Assembly: GCF_030866745.1 (NCBI RefSeq)
Contig: NZ_CP133016.1
Location: 2,466,001 to 2,530,000, forward strand
Origin: Sphingomonas flavescens
GTDB taxonomy: Bacteria; Pseudomonadota; Alphaproteobacteria; Sphingomonadales; Sphingomonadaceae
Reading direction: 5' to 3'
Length of the DNA stretch: 64,000 nucleotides
The position numbers were made by a program, and so were the translations under genes. Numbering within the stretch: position 1 is the first letter of the stretch; each line of letters starts with the position of its first letter. Positions 7,889-18,137 of the stretch are shown here, one piece after another. The notes beneath the pieces were generated by a model, which did not search any database, was not told the origin of the DNA, and was given only the letters and a program-made list of their open reading frames with translations.

Positions 7889-9982
7889 ATGATTCAGTTC
7901 AAAATGCTCCTCGCCGTCGCAGCTTCCGCGCTTGCGACTTCCCCGCTCGTCGCCAGGCCGATGACCGCGGCCGACATGCAGTCGATGCACCGCGTCGGCG
8001 CGCCGGAAGTTTCGCGCGACGGGCGCTACGCGGTCTTCACGATCTCGGACACGGACTGGAGCAAGAACAAGCGAAGCAACACGCTACATCTGCTCGACCT
8101 GCGCCGCCCGGGTGCCGCGCCGATACCCATCAAGGGCGCGGAAAAGGCGCATGATGCGGTGTTCGGACCCGATGGTGCCCTTTACTTCCTAATGGCCGCT
8201 GGCGACCAGGATCAGCTATTCCGCATGCCTGTCGGCGGCTCGCCTGTGCAGATCAGTAACTTCAAGGGCGACATCAGCGGATTCCGGCTGGCGCCGAACG
8301 GGTCGACCGTGGTCGTCTGGGCTGATCGCGACCTTCGGTGCACCGACCTAGCCTGCGCCGGATTGCCGGCCAAGCGGCCGACCGGATCGGGCCGCACCTA
8401 TGACCAACTGTTCGTCCGGCACTGGGATACGTGGGCGGAGCCGGGCGTGAAGTCGCGGTTGTTCAGCTTCGCGGTTTCGGGCGGCAAGCTTGTCGGGAGC
8501 GGCACGCCGCTTACTGGGGCACTGGTCGGCGACACGCCGTCCAAGCCATTCGGGGGAGCCGAGGAGATTTCGCTCTCGCCCGACGGCCGCACCGTCTTCT
8601 TCACACTTCGGGAAGCGGGCCGGATCGAGGCCAAGTCAACCAACCTCGACATCTTCCAGGTGTCGGCGGACGGGTCCGCGGCGCCGATCAACCTGACCGA
8701 TGCGAACGACGGCACCGACACGTTGCCGACAGTCTCGCCGGACGGACGTACGCTGGCCTACGTCGCGATGGCGCGACCGACGTACGAGGCCGACCGCCAA
8801 GTGCTGCAACTGCGCGACCTCGCGACAGGCCAGACCCGCGCGATCACGCAAAAGTGGGATCGTTCAATCGACTCGATTGCCTGGTCGAACGATGGACGCT
8901 CGCTTTTCGTGACGGCCGGCGACACGCTCGAAGAACCGGTGTTCCGCGTCAACGCTTCGACCGGCGCGGTGACCCGCCTGACGGGCGACGGCCACTACGG
9001 GAACGTCCGTGTGTTGGCCGGTGGCGGCCTGCTCGCGACAATGAACAGCATCATGGCGCCGGATGACATCTACCGGATCGATGCCGGCGGCCGGAACGTC
9101 AAGCTGACCGACGTCAATCGCGAGTTGTTGGCGCAGCTCGACCCGGTCACCTTCCAGAAATTCAGCTTCAAGGGCGCCAACAATGACACCGTCTGGGGCT
9201 GGACTTTGAAGCCGGTGATGAACCGGCCACTGCCGATCGCCTTCCTGGTGCACGGCGGGCCGCAGGGCAGCTTTTCGAATAGCTGGTCGTACCGCTGGAA
9301 CCCGCGGCTGTTCACTGCGCCCGGCTACGCCGCGGTCAGCGTCGATTTCCACGGGTCGACCGGATACGGCCAGGCCTTCACCGACGCGATCAATCGGAAC
9401 TGGGGCGGTTGGCCGCTCGAGGATCTGCAGAAGGGCCTTGCCTACATCACTGCCAAGGACCCGCAGCTGGACGCGGCGAACGCCTGCGCACTTGGCGGAT
9501 CCTACGGCGGCTACATGATGAACTGGATCGAAGGCCGCTGGCCCGACCGTTTCAAGTGCATCGTCCAGCATGACGGCGTGTTCGATGCGCGGGCCATGGC
9601 CTACGAAACCGAAGAGCTATGGTTCGACGAGTGGGAGCATGGCGCGAAGGCCTATTACGAAGCTCCGGCCGAGTTCGAGAAGTGGAACCCGGTCAATTAC
9701 GTCCAAAACTGGCGGACGCCGCAGCTGGTGATCACGTCGGAAAAGGACTTCCGCATCCCCTACACGCAGGGCATCGCGGCCTTCACCGCATTGCAGCAGC
9801 GGAATATCCCCTCGCGGCTGCTGATCTTCCCGGACGAGAACCATTGGGTCCTGAAGCCGAAGAACTCGGTGCAGTGGTACGACGAGGTCTTCGGCTGGAT
9901 GGGCCGGTACATCGGCGGGCAGATGCCGGCGGTGCAGCCGGTTCCAACGCCGACGGCCAAGACCAAGCCCGAGCGTGGCTAG
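7889..9982 (+). CDS. S9 family (prolyl oligopeptidase-like) secreted peptidase
   Basis: 697 aa. A signal peptide (cleavage near LVARP, residue 22) is followed by a WD/PD40 beta-propeller (repeats such as SPDGRTVFFTLRE and SPDGRTLAYVAM) and a C-terminal alpha/beta-hydrolase domain. The nucleophile is the Ser of GGSYGGYMMNW at about residue 538; the His is in DENHWVLKP and the Asp in SEKDFRIPY. Members are periplasmic dipeptidyl or acylaminoacyl peptidases; specificity cannot be read from sequence. Its TAG stop shares the bases CTAG with the stop of the convergent GH5 gene. Confidence 0.88.
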   Translation: MIQFKMLLAVAASALATSPLVARPMTAADMQSMHRVGAPEVSRDGRYAVFTISDTDWSKNKRSNTLHLLDLRRPGAAPIPIKGAEKAHDAVFGPDGALYFLMAAGDQDQLFRMPVGGSPVQISNFKGDISGFRLAPNGSTVVVWADRDLRCTDLACAGLPAKRPTGSGRTYDQLFVRHWDTWAEPGVKSRLFSFAVSGGKLVGSGTPLTGALVGDTPSKPFGGAEEISLSPDGRTVFFTLREAGRIEAKSTNLDIFQVSADGSAAPINLTDANDGTDTLPTVSPDGRTLAYVAMARPTYEADRQVLQLRDLATGQTRAITQKWDRSIDSIAWSNDGRSLFVTAGDTLEEPVFRVNASTGAVTRLTGDGHYGNVRVLAGGGLLATMNSIMAPDDIYRIDAGGRNVKLTDVNRELLAQLDPVTFQKFSFKGANNDTVWGWTLKPVMNRPLPIAFLVHGGPQGSFSNSWSYRWNPRLFTAPGYAAVSVDFHGSTGYGQAFTDAINRNWGGWPLEDLQKGLAYITAKDPQLDAANACALGGSYGGYMMNWIEGRWPDRFKCIVQHDGVFDARAMAYETEELWFDEWEHGAKAYYEAPAEFEKWNPVNYVQNWRTPQLVITSEKDFRIPYTQGIAAFTALQQRNIPSRLLIFPDENHWVLKPKNSVQWYDEVFGWMGRYIGGQMPAVQPVPTPTAKTKPERG

Positions 9983-11703
9983 CGAACGCTGATCGTCCGC
10001 AGCTGGAGTCTGCCGCGAACGACGGCGAGCTTCAGCCGGTTGTCGCCACGTTGAAACAGCGTCGGCGGTAGCGTCAGCGTCTGCCAGCCAGTGGTCGCCT
10101 CTACGTTGAGGCGCAGCGTGGTGCCGCCGCCAATGTTGACGGTGAGTTCGGCAGGGGCTTCGGAGCCGAGGTCGAGGGAAACGGTTCGTTCTGCCTGTCG
10201 ATCGGCTTTGACTGTGTACTGCATCCATTCGCCTGCTTCGAAGGCAGTCACGTAAGGCTGACCCGCCTCGTCGCGAGCGATGTCGACGCCATCGTTGCGA
10301 TAGGTGCGGCCGTCATTCCATTCGACCCGCTCTCCGCCGGTCGTGACGTGGTAATTGGCATCGACCTTATCGAAATAGGCGACGCCCGGAGGCCCGAGGT
10401 CGTAGTCGACCGCGGCGATGGTCAGCGGCGCCGCGCGCAAGCGATGCGGCTTGAACGCGATTGCGCGATCGTCATGCGGTTGCCGGAACATCGCGTCGAT
10501 GACATCCGGGTGCACGATGTTGTTCGCGTAAGCTATGTCGTGATTGGCTAACGTAAGCATTGCCGCCCGCGCCTCGCTGGCAGTGGGCTTCGGACCCTTG
10601 CCGGTGAGATAGGCGACGACGCGCTTCCAGCCCGGATTGGGCACGACCTCGAGCGGATTGTTGAAACCGAGCTTCTTGAGCGGCCACCAGGCCCAGCCGA
10701 TCTTGTGCCGTTCGACGAGCTTGATCGCGTCCCGGTACCAGGCGTTCGAATTCTCGCCGCTCTCGCCGAGCCAGATCGGGCGGCCCGTCGCCTCGCGCAG
10801 TTTGAGGATGCCGTCGATCGAAGCATTGTCGTTGCGGTTCCAATATTTGTGGAAGCTGAGGACTAGCTTGCCGTCCCAGTCGGGCATGATGCCTGCATAA
10901 TTGTTGCCCCAGCAATTGCCCTCGATCACGATCAGGTGGTCGCGGTCGTGCTCACGAATGGCCGTCGTGATTTTCTTGTAGAGCGCGGTGATTGGCGCGT
11001 TCCTTTTGTCCTCGCAGCCGTGTCCGCCTCCGGGGCCGTCGAAGTCCCAATTGGGCTCGTTGAGGATGTCATAGCCACCGACCCACGGGTTGTTCGCGTA
11101 GCGGCGGGCGAGCTCGCGCCACAGCGCCACCGTGCGCCGCTGGTTTTCCGCGCTGTCCCACAGAGAGGGCTTGCTCGGGTCGCGGTCGGAGATGGCGAGG
11201 TCGGTGCCCTGGCCGCCCGGCGCGGCGTGTAAATCCAGAATCACCCACATGCGGTTGGCGGCGGCCCATTCGAGCAGGCGGTCGACCCGCCGGAAGCCAT
11301 CTTCGCGCCAGCGGTCCTGCCCGGCCGGCGCGTCAGTGTCGAGGAACAGTGCCTGATGCATGGGGAGGCGAACCGCGTTGAAGCCCCACCTTCCTAGGGC
11401 ATCCATGTCTGCTCGGGTCATGTGATTGTCGAGCCAGGCTTGCTGGAATTGATCCACGGCGTCCTGCCCGGCCAATGCGGCGAGCTTGCGATGAATGACG
11501 TGCTGCTGCCCTAGTTCGCCGAGGTTCAGCATATAGCCTTCCTGCAGCATCCAGCCGCCGAGACCCATGGCGCGAAGGATTACCGGCTTGCCGGTACCGT
11601 CGACGATCTCCTTGCCGCGAACGTCGAGAAAGCCCTCACGCGCGGTTGCCGCAGTGGAGCAGCCGATGGCTAGCAAAGCCGCGATCAGGCGCCGACCGAT
11701 CAC
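9979..11703 (-). CDS. Secreted GH5-type glycoside hydrolase with C-terminal CBM6/35-like domain
   Basis: 574 aa. A signal peptide (about 1-21) precedes a TIM barrel: MGLGGWMLQEG, NAVRLPMH, VILDLHAAPGGQ, the acid/base in YDILNEPNWDF (Glu216) and the nucleophile in WLGESGENS (Glu314), which is the GH5 clan-A pattern. After about residue 430 a beta-rich module (FEAGEWMQYTV, LDLGSEAPAELTV) resembles a CBM6/CBM35 carbohydrate-binding domain. Likely a periplasmic or exported endo-glucanase or mannanase; the substrate is unknown. A LacI-family-like operator lies 11 bases before the ATG, so control by a sugar-responsive repressor is likely. No partner sugar-utilisation genes are adjacent. Confidence 0.87.
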   Translation of the reverse strand: MIGRRLIAALLAIGCSTAATAREGFLDVRGKEIVDGTGKPVILRAMGLGGWMLQEGYMLNLGELGQQHVIHRKLAALAGQDAVDQFQQAWLDNHMTRADMDALGRWGFNAVRLPMHQALFLDTDAPAGQDRWREDGFRRVDRLLEWAAANRMWVILDLHAAPGGQGTDLAISDRDPSKPSLWDSAENQRRTVALWRELARRYANNPWVGGYDILNEPNWDFDGPGGGHGCEDKRNAPITALYKKITTAIREHDRDHLIVIEGNCWGNNYAGIMPDWDGKLVLSFHKYWNRNDNASIDGILKLREATGRPIWLGESGENSNAWYRDAIKLVERHKIGWAWWPLKKLGFNNPLEVVPNPGWKRVVAYLTGKGPKPTASEARAAMLTLANHDIAYANNIVHPDVIDAMFRQPHDDRAIAFKPHRLRAAPLTIAAVDYDLGPPGVAYFDKVDANYHVTTGGERVEWNDGRTYRNDGVDIARDEAGQPYVTAFEAGEWMQYTVKADRQAERTVSLDLGSEAPAELTVNIGGGTTLRLNVEATTGWQTLTLPPTLFQRGDNRLKLAVVRGRLQLRTISVR

Positions 11704-11713
11704 ATCGCCCTCC

Positions 11714-11727
11714 TGTGAACGTTCACA
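11714..11727. promoter_or_regulatory. LacI/GalR-family-like operator upstream of the GH5 gene
   Basis: TGTGAACGTTCACA is a perfect 14-base palindrome with the central CG typical of LacI-family operators. It sits 11-24 bases upstream of the GH5 start (minus strand), where a bound repressor would block transcription. No LacI-type regulator is encoded in the window. Confidence 0.6.
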
Positions 11728-11804
11728 CGACGCAGCATCGGCCTATCCTCGCGCGACCGCAAGGCCGGGTTGTCACTGTGGGGCGCCTTGGTTAGTCGCC
11801 GCGC

Positions 11805-14702
11805 ATGGCCGAACTCCCCAAAACCTTCGAACCCCGCGCGATCGAGGATCGCTGGTACGCGCACTGGGAAAGCACGGGCCTGTTCCGACCGCACCGGCCC
11901 GACGCGACGCCGTTCACGATCGTCATGCCGCCGCCCAACGTCACCGGCTCGCTGCACATCGGCCATGCGCTCGACAATACGCTGCAGGACATCCTGACAC
12001 GGCGCGAGCGGATGCGCGGCAAGGACGCTCTGTGGGTGGTCGGCACGGACCACGCCGGCATCGCCACGCAAATGGTCGTCGAGCGCAACCTGGAGAGCCA
12101 AGGGATCAAGCGCGCGGACATCGGCCGCGAAGCCTTTTTGCAGCACGTGTGGGAGTGGAAGGCTCAGTCGGGCGGCGCGATCACGCGCCAGCTTCGGCGG
12201 CTCGGCGCCAGCTGCGACTGGGCGAATGAGCGGTTCACGATGGACGAGGGCTTCTCGAAGGCGGTGATCAAGGTCTTTGTCGAGCTCTACAACCGCAAGC
12301 TGCTCTACCGCGCCAAGCGGCTGGTGAACTGGGACCCCAAATTCCAGACGGCGATCAGCGATCTCGAGGTCGAGAACCGCGAAGTCCCGGGACACATGTG
12401 GCACTTCAAATACCCGCTCGAAGGGGGTCAGACCTACACTTACGTGGAGAAAGATGCGGACGGAAACGTCACGCTTCGGGAAGAGCGCGACTATATCTCG
12501 ATCGCGACGACACGGCCGGAAACGATGCTCGGTGACGGCGCGGTCGCGGTGCACCCCGACGACGAGCGCTATCGGCCGATCGTCGGCAAACTTTGCGAGA
12601 TCCCGGTGGGTCCGAAAGAGCATCGGCGGCTGATCCCCATCATTACCGACGAGCATCCCGATCCGAACTTTGGGTCGGGCGCGGTGAAGATCACCGGCGG
12701 GCATGATCTGAACGACTATGGCGTGGCGCAGCGTAACGGGCTGCCCATGTACCGGCTGATGGATTCGACCGCGCATATGCGCAGCGACGGGCCGTCCTAT
12801 GCCGCGTCCGCCGAGCGCGCGCAGGCTATGGTCAGAGGGGAGCAAGTCTCGCCCGAGGAAGTCGATGCGCTGAACCTCGTTCCGGAAGCTTACCGCGGGC
12901 TCGACCGCTACGATGCCCGCAAGCAGGTCGTTGCGGACATCGACGCCGAAGGCCTGATGCTTCAGGTCGAGGATAAGATGATCATGCAGCCGTTCGGCGA
13001 CCGCTCGGGCGTGGTCATCGAGCCGATGCTCACCGACCAATGGTATGTCGACGCGGAAACGCTCGCCAAGCCGGCGATCGAAGCGGTTCGTTCAGGCAAT
13101 ATCGCTGTCGTGCCCGAAACCTGGAAGAAGACATGGTTTAACTGGCTGGAGAACATCCAGCCATGGTGCGTCTCACGCCAGTTGTGGTGGGGACATCGCA
13201 TTCCGGCTTGGTACGGTCCCGATAAGGATGACGAATCCTATCGCGAAATTGTGCAAGGCGGCGTCGGAAAAGCCAGAGTTTTCGTGTCCGAGAATGAAGC
13301 GGATATCCGCGCTGAAGCAGCGGCCTATTATGGCTTGGCTCCGGACCAGATCGTTCTCGAAGATTCGGATGAAGCGGGCGCTGCCGGGCTCCGTTGGTTG
13401 GACGAGCCAAATCCCTCGGTCGTCCTTTGGCGAGATAAAGACGTGCTGGACACCTGGTTCTCGTCCGCGCTGTGGCCATTCGCGACGCTCGGGTGGCCGG
13501 ACAACACGCACGATCTCCAGCGCCACTATCCGAACGACGTGCTGATTTCGGGCTTCGACATCATCTTCTTCTGGGATGCCCGCATGGCGATGCAGGGCTT
13601 CGAGTTCATGGGTGAGCGCCCGTGGAAGACGCTCTATCTCCATGGCCTCGTCCGCGACGCCAAGGGTCAGAAGATGTCCAAGTCGAAGGGCAATACGGTC
13701 GATCCGCTCGGCCTGATCGACCAGTACGGCGCCGATGCGCTGCGCTTCACGCTGGCGGCCATGGAAAGCCAGGGCCGCGACATCAAGCTCGATGAGAAGC
13801 GGGTCGAGGGCTACCGCAACTTCGCGACGAAGCTGTGGAATGCGGCGCGCTTCCTGCAGATGAATGGCGTGGGCGCGAGCGAGAGCATCGCGGCGCCTGA
13901 AGCTTCCCTACCGGTCAACCGTTGGATCATCGGCGAAGTGGTCGAAACGCTGGGCAAGCTCGACCGCGCGTTCGACGACCTGCGCTTCGACGACATGGCT
14001 AGCGCCATCTACCATTTCGTCTGGGGTACGTTCTGCGACTGGTACGTCGAGCTGATCAAGGGCGCGTTTGATGAGGAGACCAAGCGCGTCGCGGCCTGGG
14101 CGTTCGACCAGATCCTGGTGATGCTCCACCCGCTGATGCCCTTCATTACCGAGGAACTGTGGAACGCGAACGAGCGGCCATACGAACTGATCGTCGCTAA
14201 GTGGCCTGCGCCCGAGGCGTCCATAGACGCGGATGCAAAGGCCGAACTGGACTGGCTTGTTCGGCTGGTCGGCGAGCTGCGGTCGGCGCGGACCGAGCTC
14301 AATGTTCCGCCTTCGGCCAAGTTGCACCTGTTCGCTGCGGACGCATCTGAGGCGACTGCGGCGCGACTAGATCGACAATTTGCGACGCTGCAGCGGCTGG
14401 CGCGGCTGGAGTCGATCCAGCTCTCGACATTCGCCGGCGCCGGGGCGGCGCAGGTTGTCGTCGACGAAGCGACCTACGCGCTACCGCTGGAAGGCGTGAT
14501 CGATCTCGCGGCCGAACGCGATCGTCTGGCCAAGGGCGCGGCGGCGGCAGAAAAGGAACGCGACAGCCTAGCCGTGCGTCTGGGTAACCCGAACTTCACC
14601 GAGCGTGCGAAACCGGAGGCCGTCGAAAAGGCGCGGGCCGATCATGACGCGAAGGCGGCCGAGGCCGATCGTCTCCGCGCGGCGCTGGAGCGGCTCGGCT
14701 AA
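11805..14702 (+). CDS. valS: Valine--tRNA ligase
   Basis: 965 aa, normal for ValRS. Class I synthetase that charges tRNA-Val and edits threonyl-tRNA. HIGH is at residues 51-54 ([10 protein letters not shown]) and KMSKS at about 623-627 ([10 protein letters not shown]). The editing (CP1) domain shows [14 protein letters not shown], and the last ~60 residues form the coiled-coil arm that contacts tRNA. The ATG at 11805 gives the conserved [10 protein letters not shown]. It is divergent from the GH5 gene, followed after 12 bases by the MATE gene. The segment near 13.2-13.4 kb is somewhat richer in A/T than its surroundings. Confidence 0.97.
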   Translation: MAELPKTFEPRAIEDRWYAHWESTGLFRPHRPDATPFTIVMPPPNVTGSLHIGHALDNTLQDILTRRERMRGKDALWVVGTDHAGIATQMVVERNLESQGIKRADIGREAFLQHVWEWKAQSGGAITRQLRRLGASCDWANERFTMDEGFSKAVIKVFVELYNRKLLYRAKRLVNWDPKFQTAISDLEVENREVPGHMWHFKYPLEGGQTYTYVEKDADGNVTLREERDYISIATTRPETMLGDGAVAVHPDDERYRPIVGKLCEIPVGPKEHRRLIPIITDEHPDPNFGSGAVKITGGHDLNDYGVAQRNGLPMYRLMDSTAHMRSDGPSYAASAERAQAMVRGEQVSPEEVDALNLVPEAYRGLDRYDARKQVVADIDAEGLMLQVEDKMIMQPFGDRSGVVIEPMLTDQWYVDAETLAKPAIEAVRSGNIAVVPETWKKTWFNWLENIQPWCVSRQLWWGHRIPAWYGPDKDDESYREIVQGGVGKARVFVSENEADIRAEAAAYYGLAPDQIVLEDSDEAGAAGLRWLDEPNPSVVLWRDKDVLDTWFSSALWPFATLGWPDNTHDLQRHYPNDVLISGFDIIFFWDARMAMQGFEFMGERPWKTLYLHGLVRDAKGQKMSKSKGNTVDPLGLIDQYGADALRFTLAAMESQGRDIKLDEKRVEGYRNFATKLWNAARFLQMNGVGASESIAAPEASLPVNRWIIGEVVETLGKLDRAFDDLRFDDMASAIYHFVWGTFCDWYVELIKGAFDEETKRVAAWAFDQILVMLHPLMPFITEELWNANERPYELIVAKWPAPEASIDADAKAELDWLVRLVGELRSARTELNVPPSAKLHLFAADASEATAARLDRQFATLQRLARLESIQLSTFAGAGAAQVVVDEATYALPLEGVIDLAAERDRLAKGAAAAEKERDSLAVRLGNPNFTERAKPEAVEKARADHDAKAAEADRLRAALERLG

Positions 14703-14714
14703 CAGGAGCAGAGG

Positions 14715-16181
14715 ATGGCGAGCAGAGCCGGGGGCGCCCCGAAACGCGGCGACCTCACGCAGGGCAACATCGGCCCGACGCTGCTCAAGTTTGCGCTGCC
14801 GACGCTTGCCTCGTCGATCCTGCAGTCGCTGAACGGGACGATCAATTCGATTTGGGTCGGGCGGCTGCTCGGCGAGGGTGCGCTGGCCGCGACGTCCAAC
14901 GCCAACATGGTCATGTTCCTGCTGACGGCCTTCGTCTTCGGCTTCGGCATGGCCTCGACCATTCTCATCGGCCAATATTGGGGTCGGAAAGACGTCGACG
15001 AGGCGCGGCGGATCTTCGGCACCGCCATGGGCGCCTTCACCGTAGTCACTATCCTGGTCGGCATCGCCGGCTACTTCCTGGCGGGTTCGATCTTGAAGCT
15101 GCTCGGCACGCCGGGCGACGCCGCGAAGCTCGCGCTCGATTATCTGCAGGTCATCTTCCTCGCCATGCCGGCGCTGCTGCTGCTGACGCTAATGATGATG
15201 GCGCTGCGCGGGGCGGGGGACAGCCTGACGCCGCTATGGTTCATGATCATCGCTGTCGTGCTCGACAGTGGGCTCAACCCGTTCTTCATCCGCGGCTTCG
15301 GGCCGATCCCCGCGATGGGCATTGCAGGATCCGCTCTGTCCACGCTGGTCGGCAATTACGTCAGCATGATCGGGCTGCTGATCTACATATACGCGCGCGA
15401 CCTCCCGCTTCGGCTGCGCGGCGCGGAGTTGCGTTACCTCCTGCCCAAACCGGCTATTCTCAAGACGATCATCGTCAAAGGGTTTCCGATGGGCCTGCAG
15501 ATGGTCGTCATCTCCCTTTCCGCGCTCGCGCTGATCGGGATCGTCAATAGCGAGGGCGTCGATACGACCGCGGCCTTCGGGGTCGCGATGCAGCTGTGGA
15601 CCTATGTCCAGATGCCGGCGATGGCGATCGGCGCAGCGGTCAGCGCCATGTCCGCTCAGAACATCGGCGCAAGACTGTGGGACCGGGTCGGGCAAATCAC
15701 GAAGAGCGGCATCGTGTTGGTGCTAATCATCACCGGCGCGCTCATCGTGTTGCTGACGCTCGCAGACCGGACTGTGCTGGCGTTATTCATGGGCAGCGAC
15801 AGCCCCGCGCTGCCGATCGCGCGGCATATCCACATGCTGGCGACGTGGAATTTCCTGCTGTTCGGCGTGACCATGGTGCTGTTCGCGACCGTGCGCGCGA
15901 ACGGCGCGGTGTGGGCGCCACTGATCGTGCTTGGGATCGGACTGTTACCGGTGCGGTTCGGGTGGATCTTCGCGACCCGGGATTGGCTGGGCGCCGACGC
16001 TATCTGGCTAAGCTTCCCCGTCAGCTCGACCGCCAATGTCGCGATGGCGGCGCTATATTATTGGAAGGGCAATTGGCGGAAAGCGCAATTGCGGGCGGAG
16101 CAGGTGCCAAGCACGGACGAGTGCATCGAGCACGCCGAAGCAACGCGTGAGCCGGGCGGCGCGCTCAACCCGTCGGGTTAG
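14715..16181 (+). CDS. MATE family efflux transporter
   Basis: 488 aa with about 12 membrane segments in two similar halves. Typical MATE features are the opening LTQGNIGPTLLKFALPTLAS, the GRLLGEGALAA loop and MGIAGSALSTLVGNY. These inner-membrane antiporters export cationic drugs or metabolites using sodium or proton gradients. AGGAGCAGAGG lies just before the ATG. The 3' end overlaps the convergent lipid kinase gene by 17 bases. The substrate is unknown. Confidence 0.9.
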   Translation: MASRAGGAPKRGDLTQGNIGPTLLKFALPTLASSILQSLNGTINSIWVGRLLGEGALAATSNANMVMFLLTAFVFGFGMASTILIGQYWGRKDVDEARRIFGTAMGAFTVVTILVGIAGYFLAGSILKLLGTPGDAAKLALDYLQVIFLAMPALLLLTLMMMALRGAGDSLTPLWFMIIAVVLDSGLNPFFIRGFGPIPAMGIAGSALSTLVGNYVSMIGLLIYIYARDLPLRLRGAELRYLLPKPAILKTIIVKGFPMGLQMVVISLSALALIGIVNSEGVDTTAAFGVAMQLWTYVQMPAMAIGAAVSAMSAQNIGARLWDRVGQITKSGIVLVLIITGALIVLLTLADRTVLALFMGSDSPALPIARHIHMLATWNFLLFGVTMVLFATVRANGAVWAPLIVLGIGLLPVRFGWIFATRDWLGADAIWLSFPVSSTANVAMAALYYWKGNWRKAQLRAEQVPSTDECIEHAEATREPGGALNPSG

Positions 16182-17076
16182 GATCGCGCGGCGCGGCGAC
16201 CTCGATGCAGGCGTCGGCGATTTCGATGGTTACGGGTGTCTTGGCGACCAGCTCGCCATCGACGCTGATTTTCTGCGCGGGATGGGCGTCCAATTGCAGC
16301 TTGCAGCCGCGCCATTCGGTGACGGTCTGCTCCTTCGCGCTGAGCTTGAGAAGCGTCGCGAACCAGCTCCATGCCAAGCGTATTAGGCTGCGGCCGGTCA
16401 CGGCCTGGATGACGATGTCGCCGCTATCCAGCTCCTGGCTCTCGACTAGCTCGACCCCACCATGATGCGTTCCATTGGCGATCCGCGCCTCGGTCGCCCA
16501 CACGCGATGCCGCTTCCTCTCATCATCGGTGACTATCAGCCGGAATGGCCGGAACTTGAACGCCACGCGTACCGCCCACAGCATGTAGCCGAACATGCCG
16601 AGATAGCGCTTGAGCTTGTGGGGTACGGTGTCGGCGATCAGCGGCGACAGACCCAGCGCGGCTGCGTTTGCAAAATAGTCGCCGTCGATCATGCCGAGGT
16701 CGATCCGCCGACGCTGCCCGTTGGCGATCGCGTCGACGGCAGAGTCGAGATTGTCGCCGATGCCCAGGGTCTTGGCGAAACTGTTGGCGGTGCCCAGCGG
16801 CAGGATTGCGAAGACCGTGTCCTTGCCTACGAAAAAGTCGACGTTGGAGCTGAGCGACCCGTCACCGCCCCCGATGATGACCATTGGCGCCTTGGCGATC
16901 GCCGCTTTGACAGTCGGCTCCATTTCCTCCGGCTCGTGGACGGCGTGGCTATCGATCAACCGCACACCCGCAGCGGTCAGCTTGTCCCGTGCCTCTTCGA
17001 AGACGTCCGCGCCTCTGCGGCTCATCGCGTTAACGATGAGAATTGCCTCCTTCGGAAGATCAGCAGTTGCGGACAT
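16165..17076 (-). CDS. Diacylglycerol kinase-family lipid kinase
   Basis: 303 aa. The DAGK catalytic domain is clear: ILIVNAMSRRG at the N-terminus, the nucleotide loop IIGGGDGSLSSNVDF and ILPLGTANSFAKTLGI, then a beta-sandwich ending with KISVDGELVAKTPV. Bacterial members (YegS/DgkB/BmrU type) phosphorylate diacylglycerol or related lipids at the membrane. The ATG at 17076 is chosen over a longer frame because GTGAGGCGA precedes it and the product then starts at the conserved kinase fold. It is divergent from hemB by 68 bases. Confidence 0.85.
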   Translation of the reverse strand: MSATADLPKEAILIVNAMSRRGADVFEEARDKLTAAGVRLIDSHAVHEPEEMEPTVKAAIAKAPMVIIGGGDGSLSSNVDFFVGKDTVFAILPLGTANSFAKTLGIGDNLDSAVDAIANGQRRRIDLGMIDGDYFANAAALGLSPLIADTVPHKLKRYLGMFGYMLWAVRVAFKFRPFRLIVTDDERKRHRVWATEARIANGTHHGGVELVESQELDSGDIVIQAVTGRSLIRLAWSWFATLLKLSAKEQTVTEWRGCKLQLDAHPAQKISVDGELVAKTPVTIEIADACIEVAAPRDPNPTG

Positions 17077-17144
17077 TCGCCTCACAACAGGCGATGGCCC
17101 TTTTGGGTTCACCCGGACAGGAGAAAGACCTAGAGGCGCGGACC

Positions 17145-18137
17145 ATGACCGCTTCATATCCCGCCCTTCGCATGCGCCGCGGCCGCTCCAGCGGCTGGAT
17201 GCGTTCGATGCTTGCCGAGAACCGGCTTCATCCAAGCGATTTCATCTGGCCCGCGTTTATCTGTGATGGTCAGGATTGCGAGCAGCCGATCGGGGCGCTC
17301 CCCGCGGTCAGCCGCTGGAGCGTCGATCGCATCGGCGCCAAGGCGAAGGAAGCGGCTACCCTCGGCATACCCTGCATCGCACTGTTCCCCAACACGCCCG
17401 AGGGATTGCGCACCGAGCGCGCGGAAGAGGCGCTTAACGGAGGCAACCTCATCTGCCAGGCGATCAAGGCGATCAAGGATGCGGCGCCCGAGATCGGCGT
17501 GCTGACCGACGTCGCGCTGGATCCCTACACGGCGCACGGTCACGACGGGATCGTCGATGTGCAGGGTAACGTCATCAACGACGAGACCGTCGAGATCCTC
17601 GTCGAGCAGGCGCTGGTGCAGGCCGCGGCGGGGGCGGATATCGTCGCGCCGTCGGACATGATGGACGGCCGCGTCGCTGCGATCCGCGAGGCGTTGGAGC
17701 GCGAGGGGCATCAGAATGTCGCGATCATGGCCTACGCGGCGAAGTACGCCTCGGCTTTCTATGGACCGTTCCGCGATGCCGTCGGCTCGCGCGGGCGGCT
17801 GAAGGGCGACAAGCGCGGATATCAGATGGACCCGGCCAACATCGAGGAGGCCCTGCGCGAGGTTGAGCTGGACTTAGCGGAAGGTGCCGACTTCGTAATG
17901 GTGAAGCCGGGGCTTCCGTATCTCGACGTAGTCGCGCGGGTGAAGGACGCGTTCGGCGTTCCTACCTTCGCGTACCAGGTGAGCGGCGAGTATGCGATGA
18001 TCGAGCATGCCGCGGCTGCGGGCGCGGGCGATCGCGACGCGCTGATTCTCGAGACTTTGCTGGCGTTCAAGCGGGCCGGCGCGACCGGCGTCCTGACCTA
18101 TCACGCGCTCGACGCTGCCCGGCTTATCAATGGCTAG
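17145..18137 (+). CDS. hemB: Delta-aminolevulinic acid dehydratase (porphobilinogen synthase)
   Basis: 330 aa. It condenses two 5-aminolevulinate molecules to porphobilinogen in haem synthesis. The Schiff-base lysines are Lys200 (AYAAKYASAFYGPF) and Lys254 (VMVKPGLPYLD). The metal region reads DVALDPYTAHGHDG, without the three cysteines of zinc enzymes, so this is the magnesium-dependent type found in alphaproteobacteria. The ATG at 17145 gives MTASYPALRMRRGR, with AGAGG upstream; longer upstream codons would overlap the divergent kinase gene. The stop region overlaps the next gene by 8 bases. Confidence 0.96.
   Translation: MTASYPALRMRRGRSSGWMRSMLAENRLHPSDFIWPAFICDGQDCEQPIGALPAVSRWSVDRIGAKAKEAATLGIPCIALFPNTPEGLRTERAEEALNGGNLICQAIKAIKDAAPEIGVLTDVALDPYTAHGHDGIVDVQGNVINDETVEILVEQALVQAAAGADIVAPSDMMDGRVAAIREALEREGHQNVAIMAYAAKYASAFYGPFRDAVGSRGRLKGDKRGYQMDPANIEEALREVELDLAEGADFVMVKPGLPYLDVVARVKDAFGVPTFAYQVSGEYAMIEHAAAAGAGDRDALILETLLAFKRAGATGVLTYHALDAARLING

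Noticed and set aside
11700..13040. 446-codon open frame antisense to valS
   Set aside because: Shadow of the valS codon pattern with no motif or ribosome binding site.
13200..13440. Lower-GC stretch in valS
   Set aside because: The shift is mild and lies in a variable insertion of ValRS; far weaker than the one in cysS.
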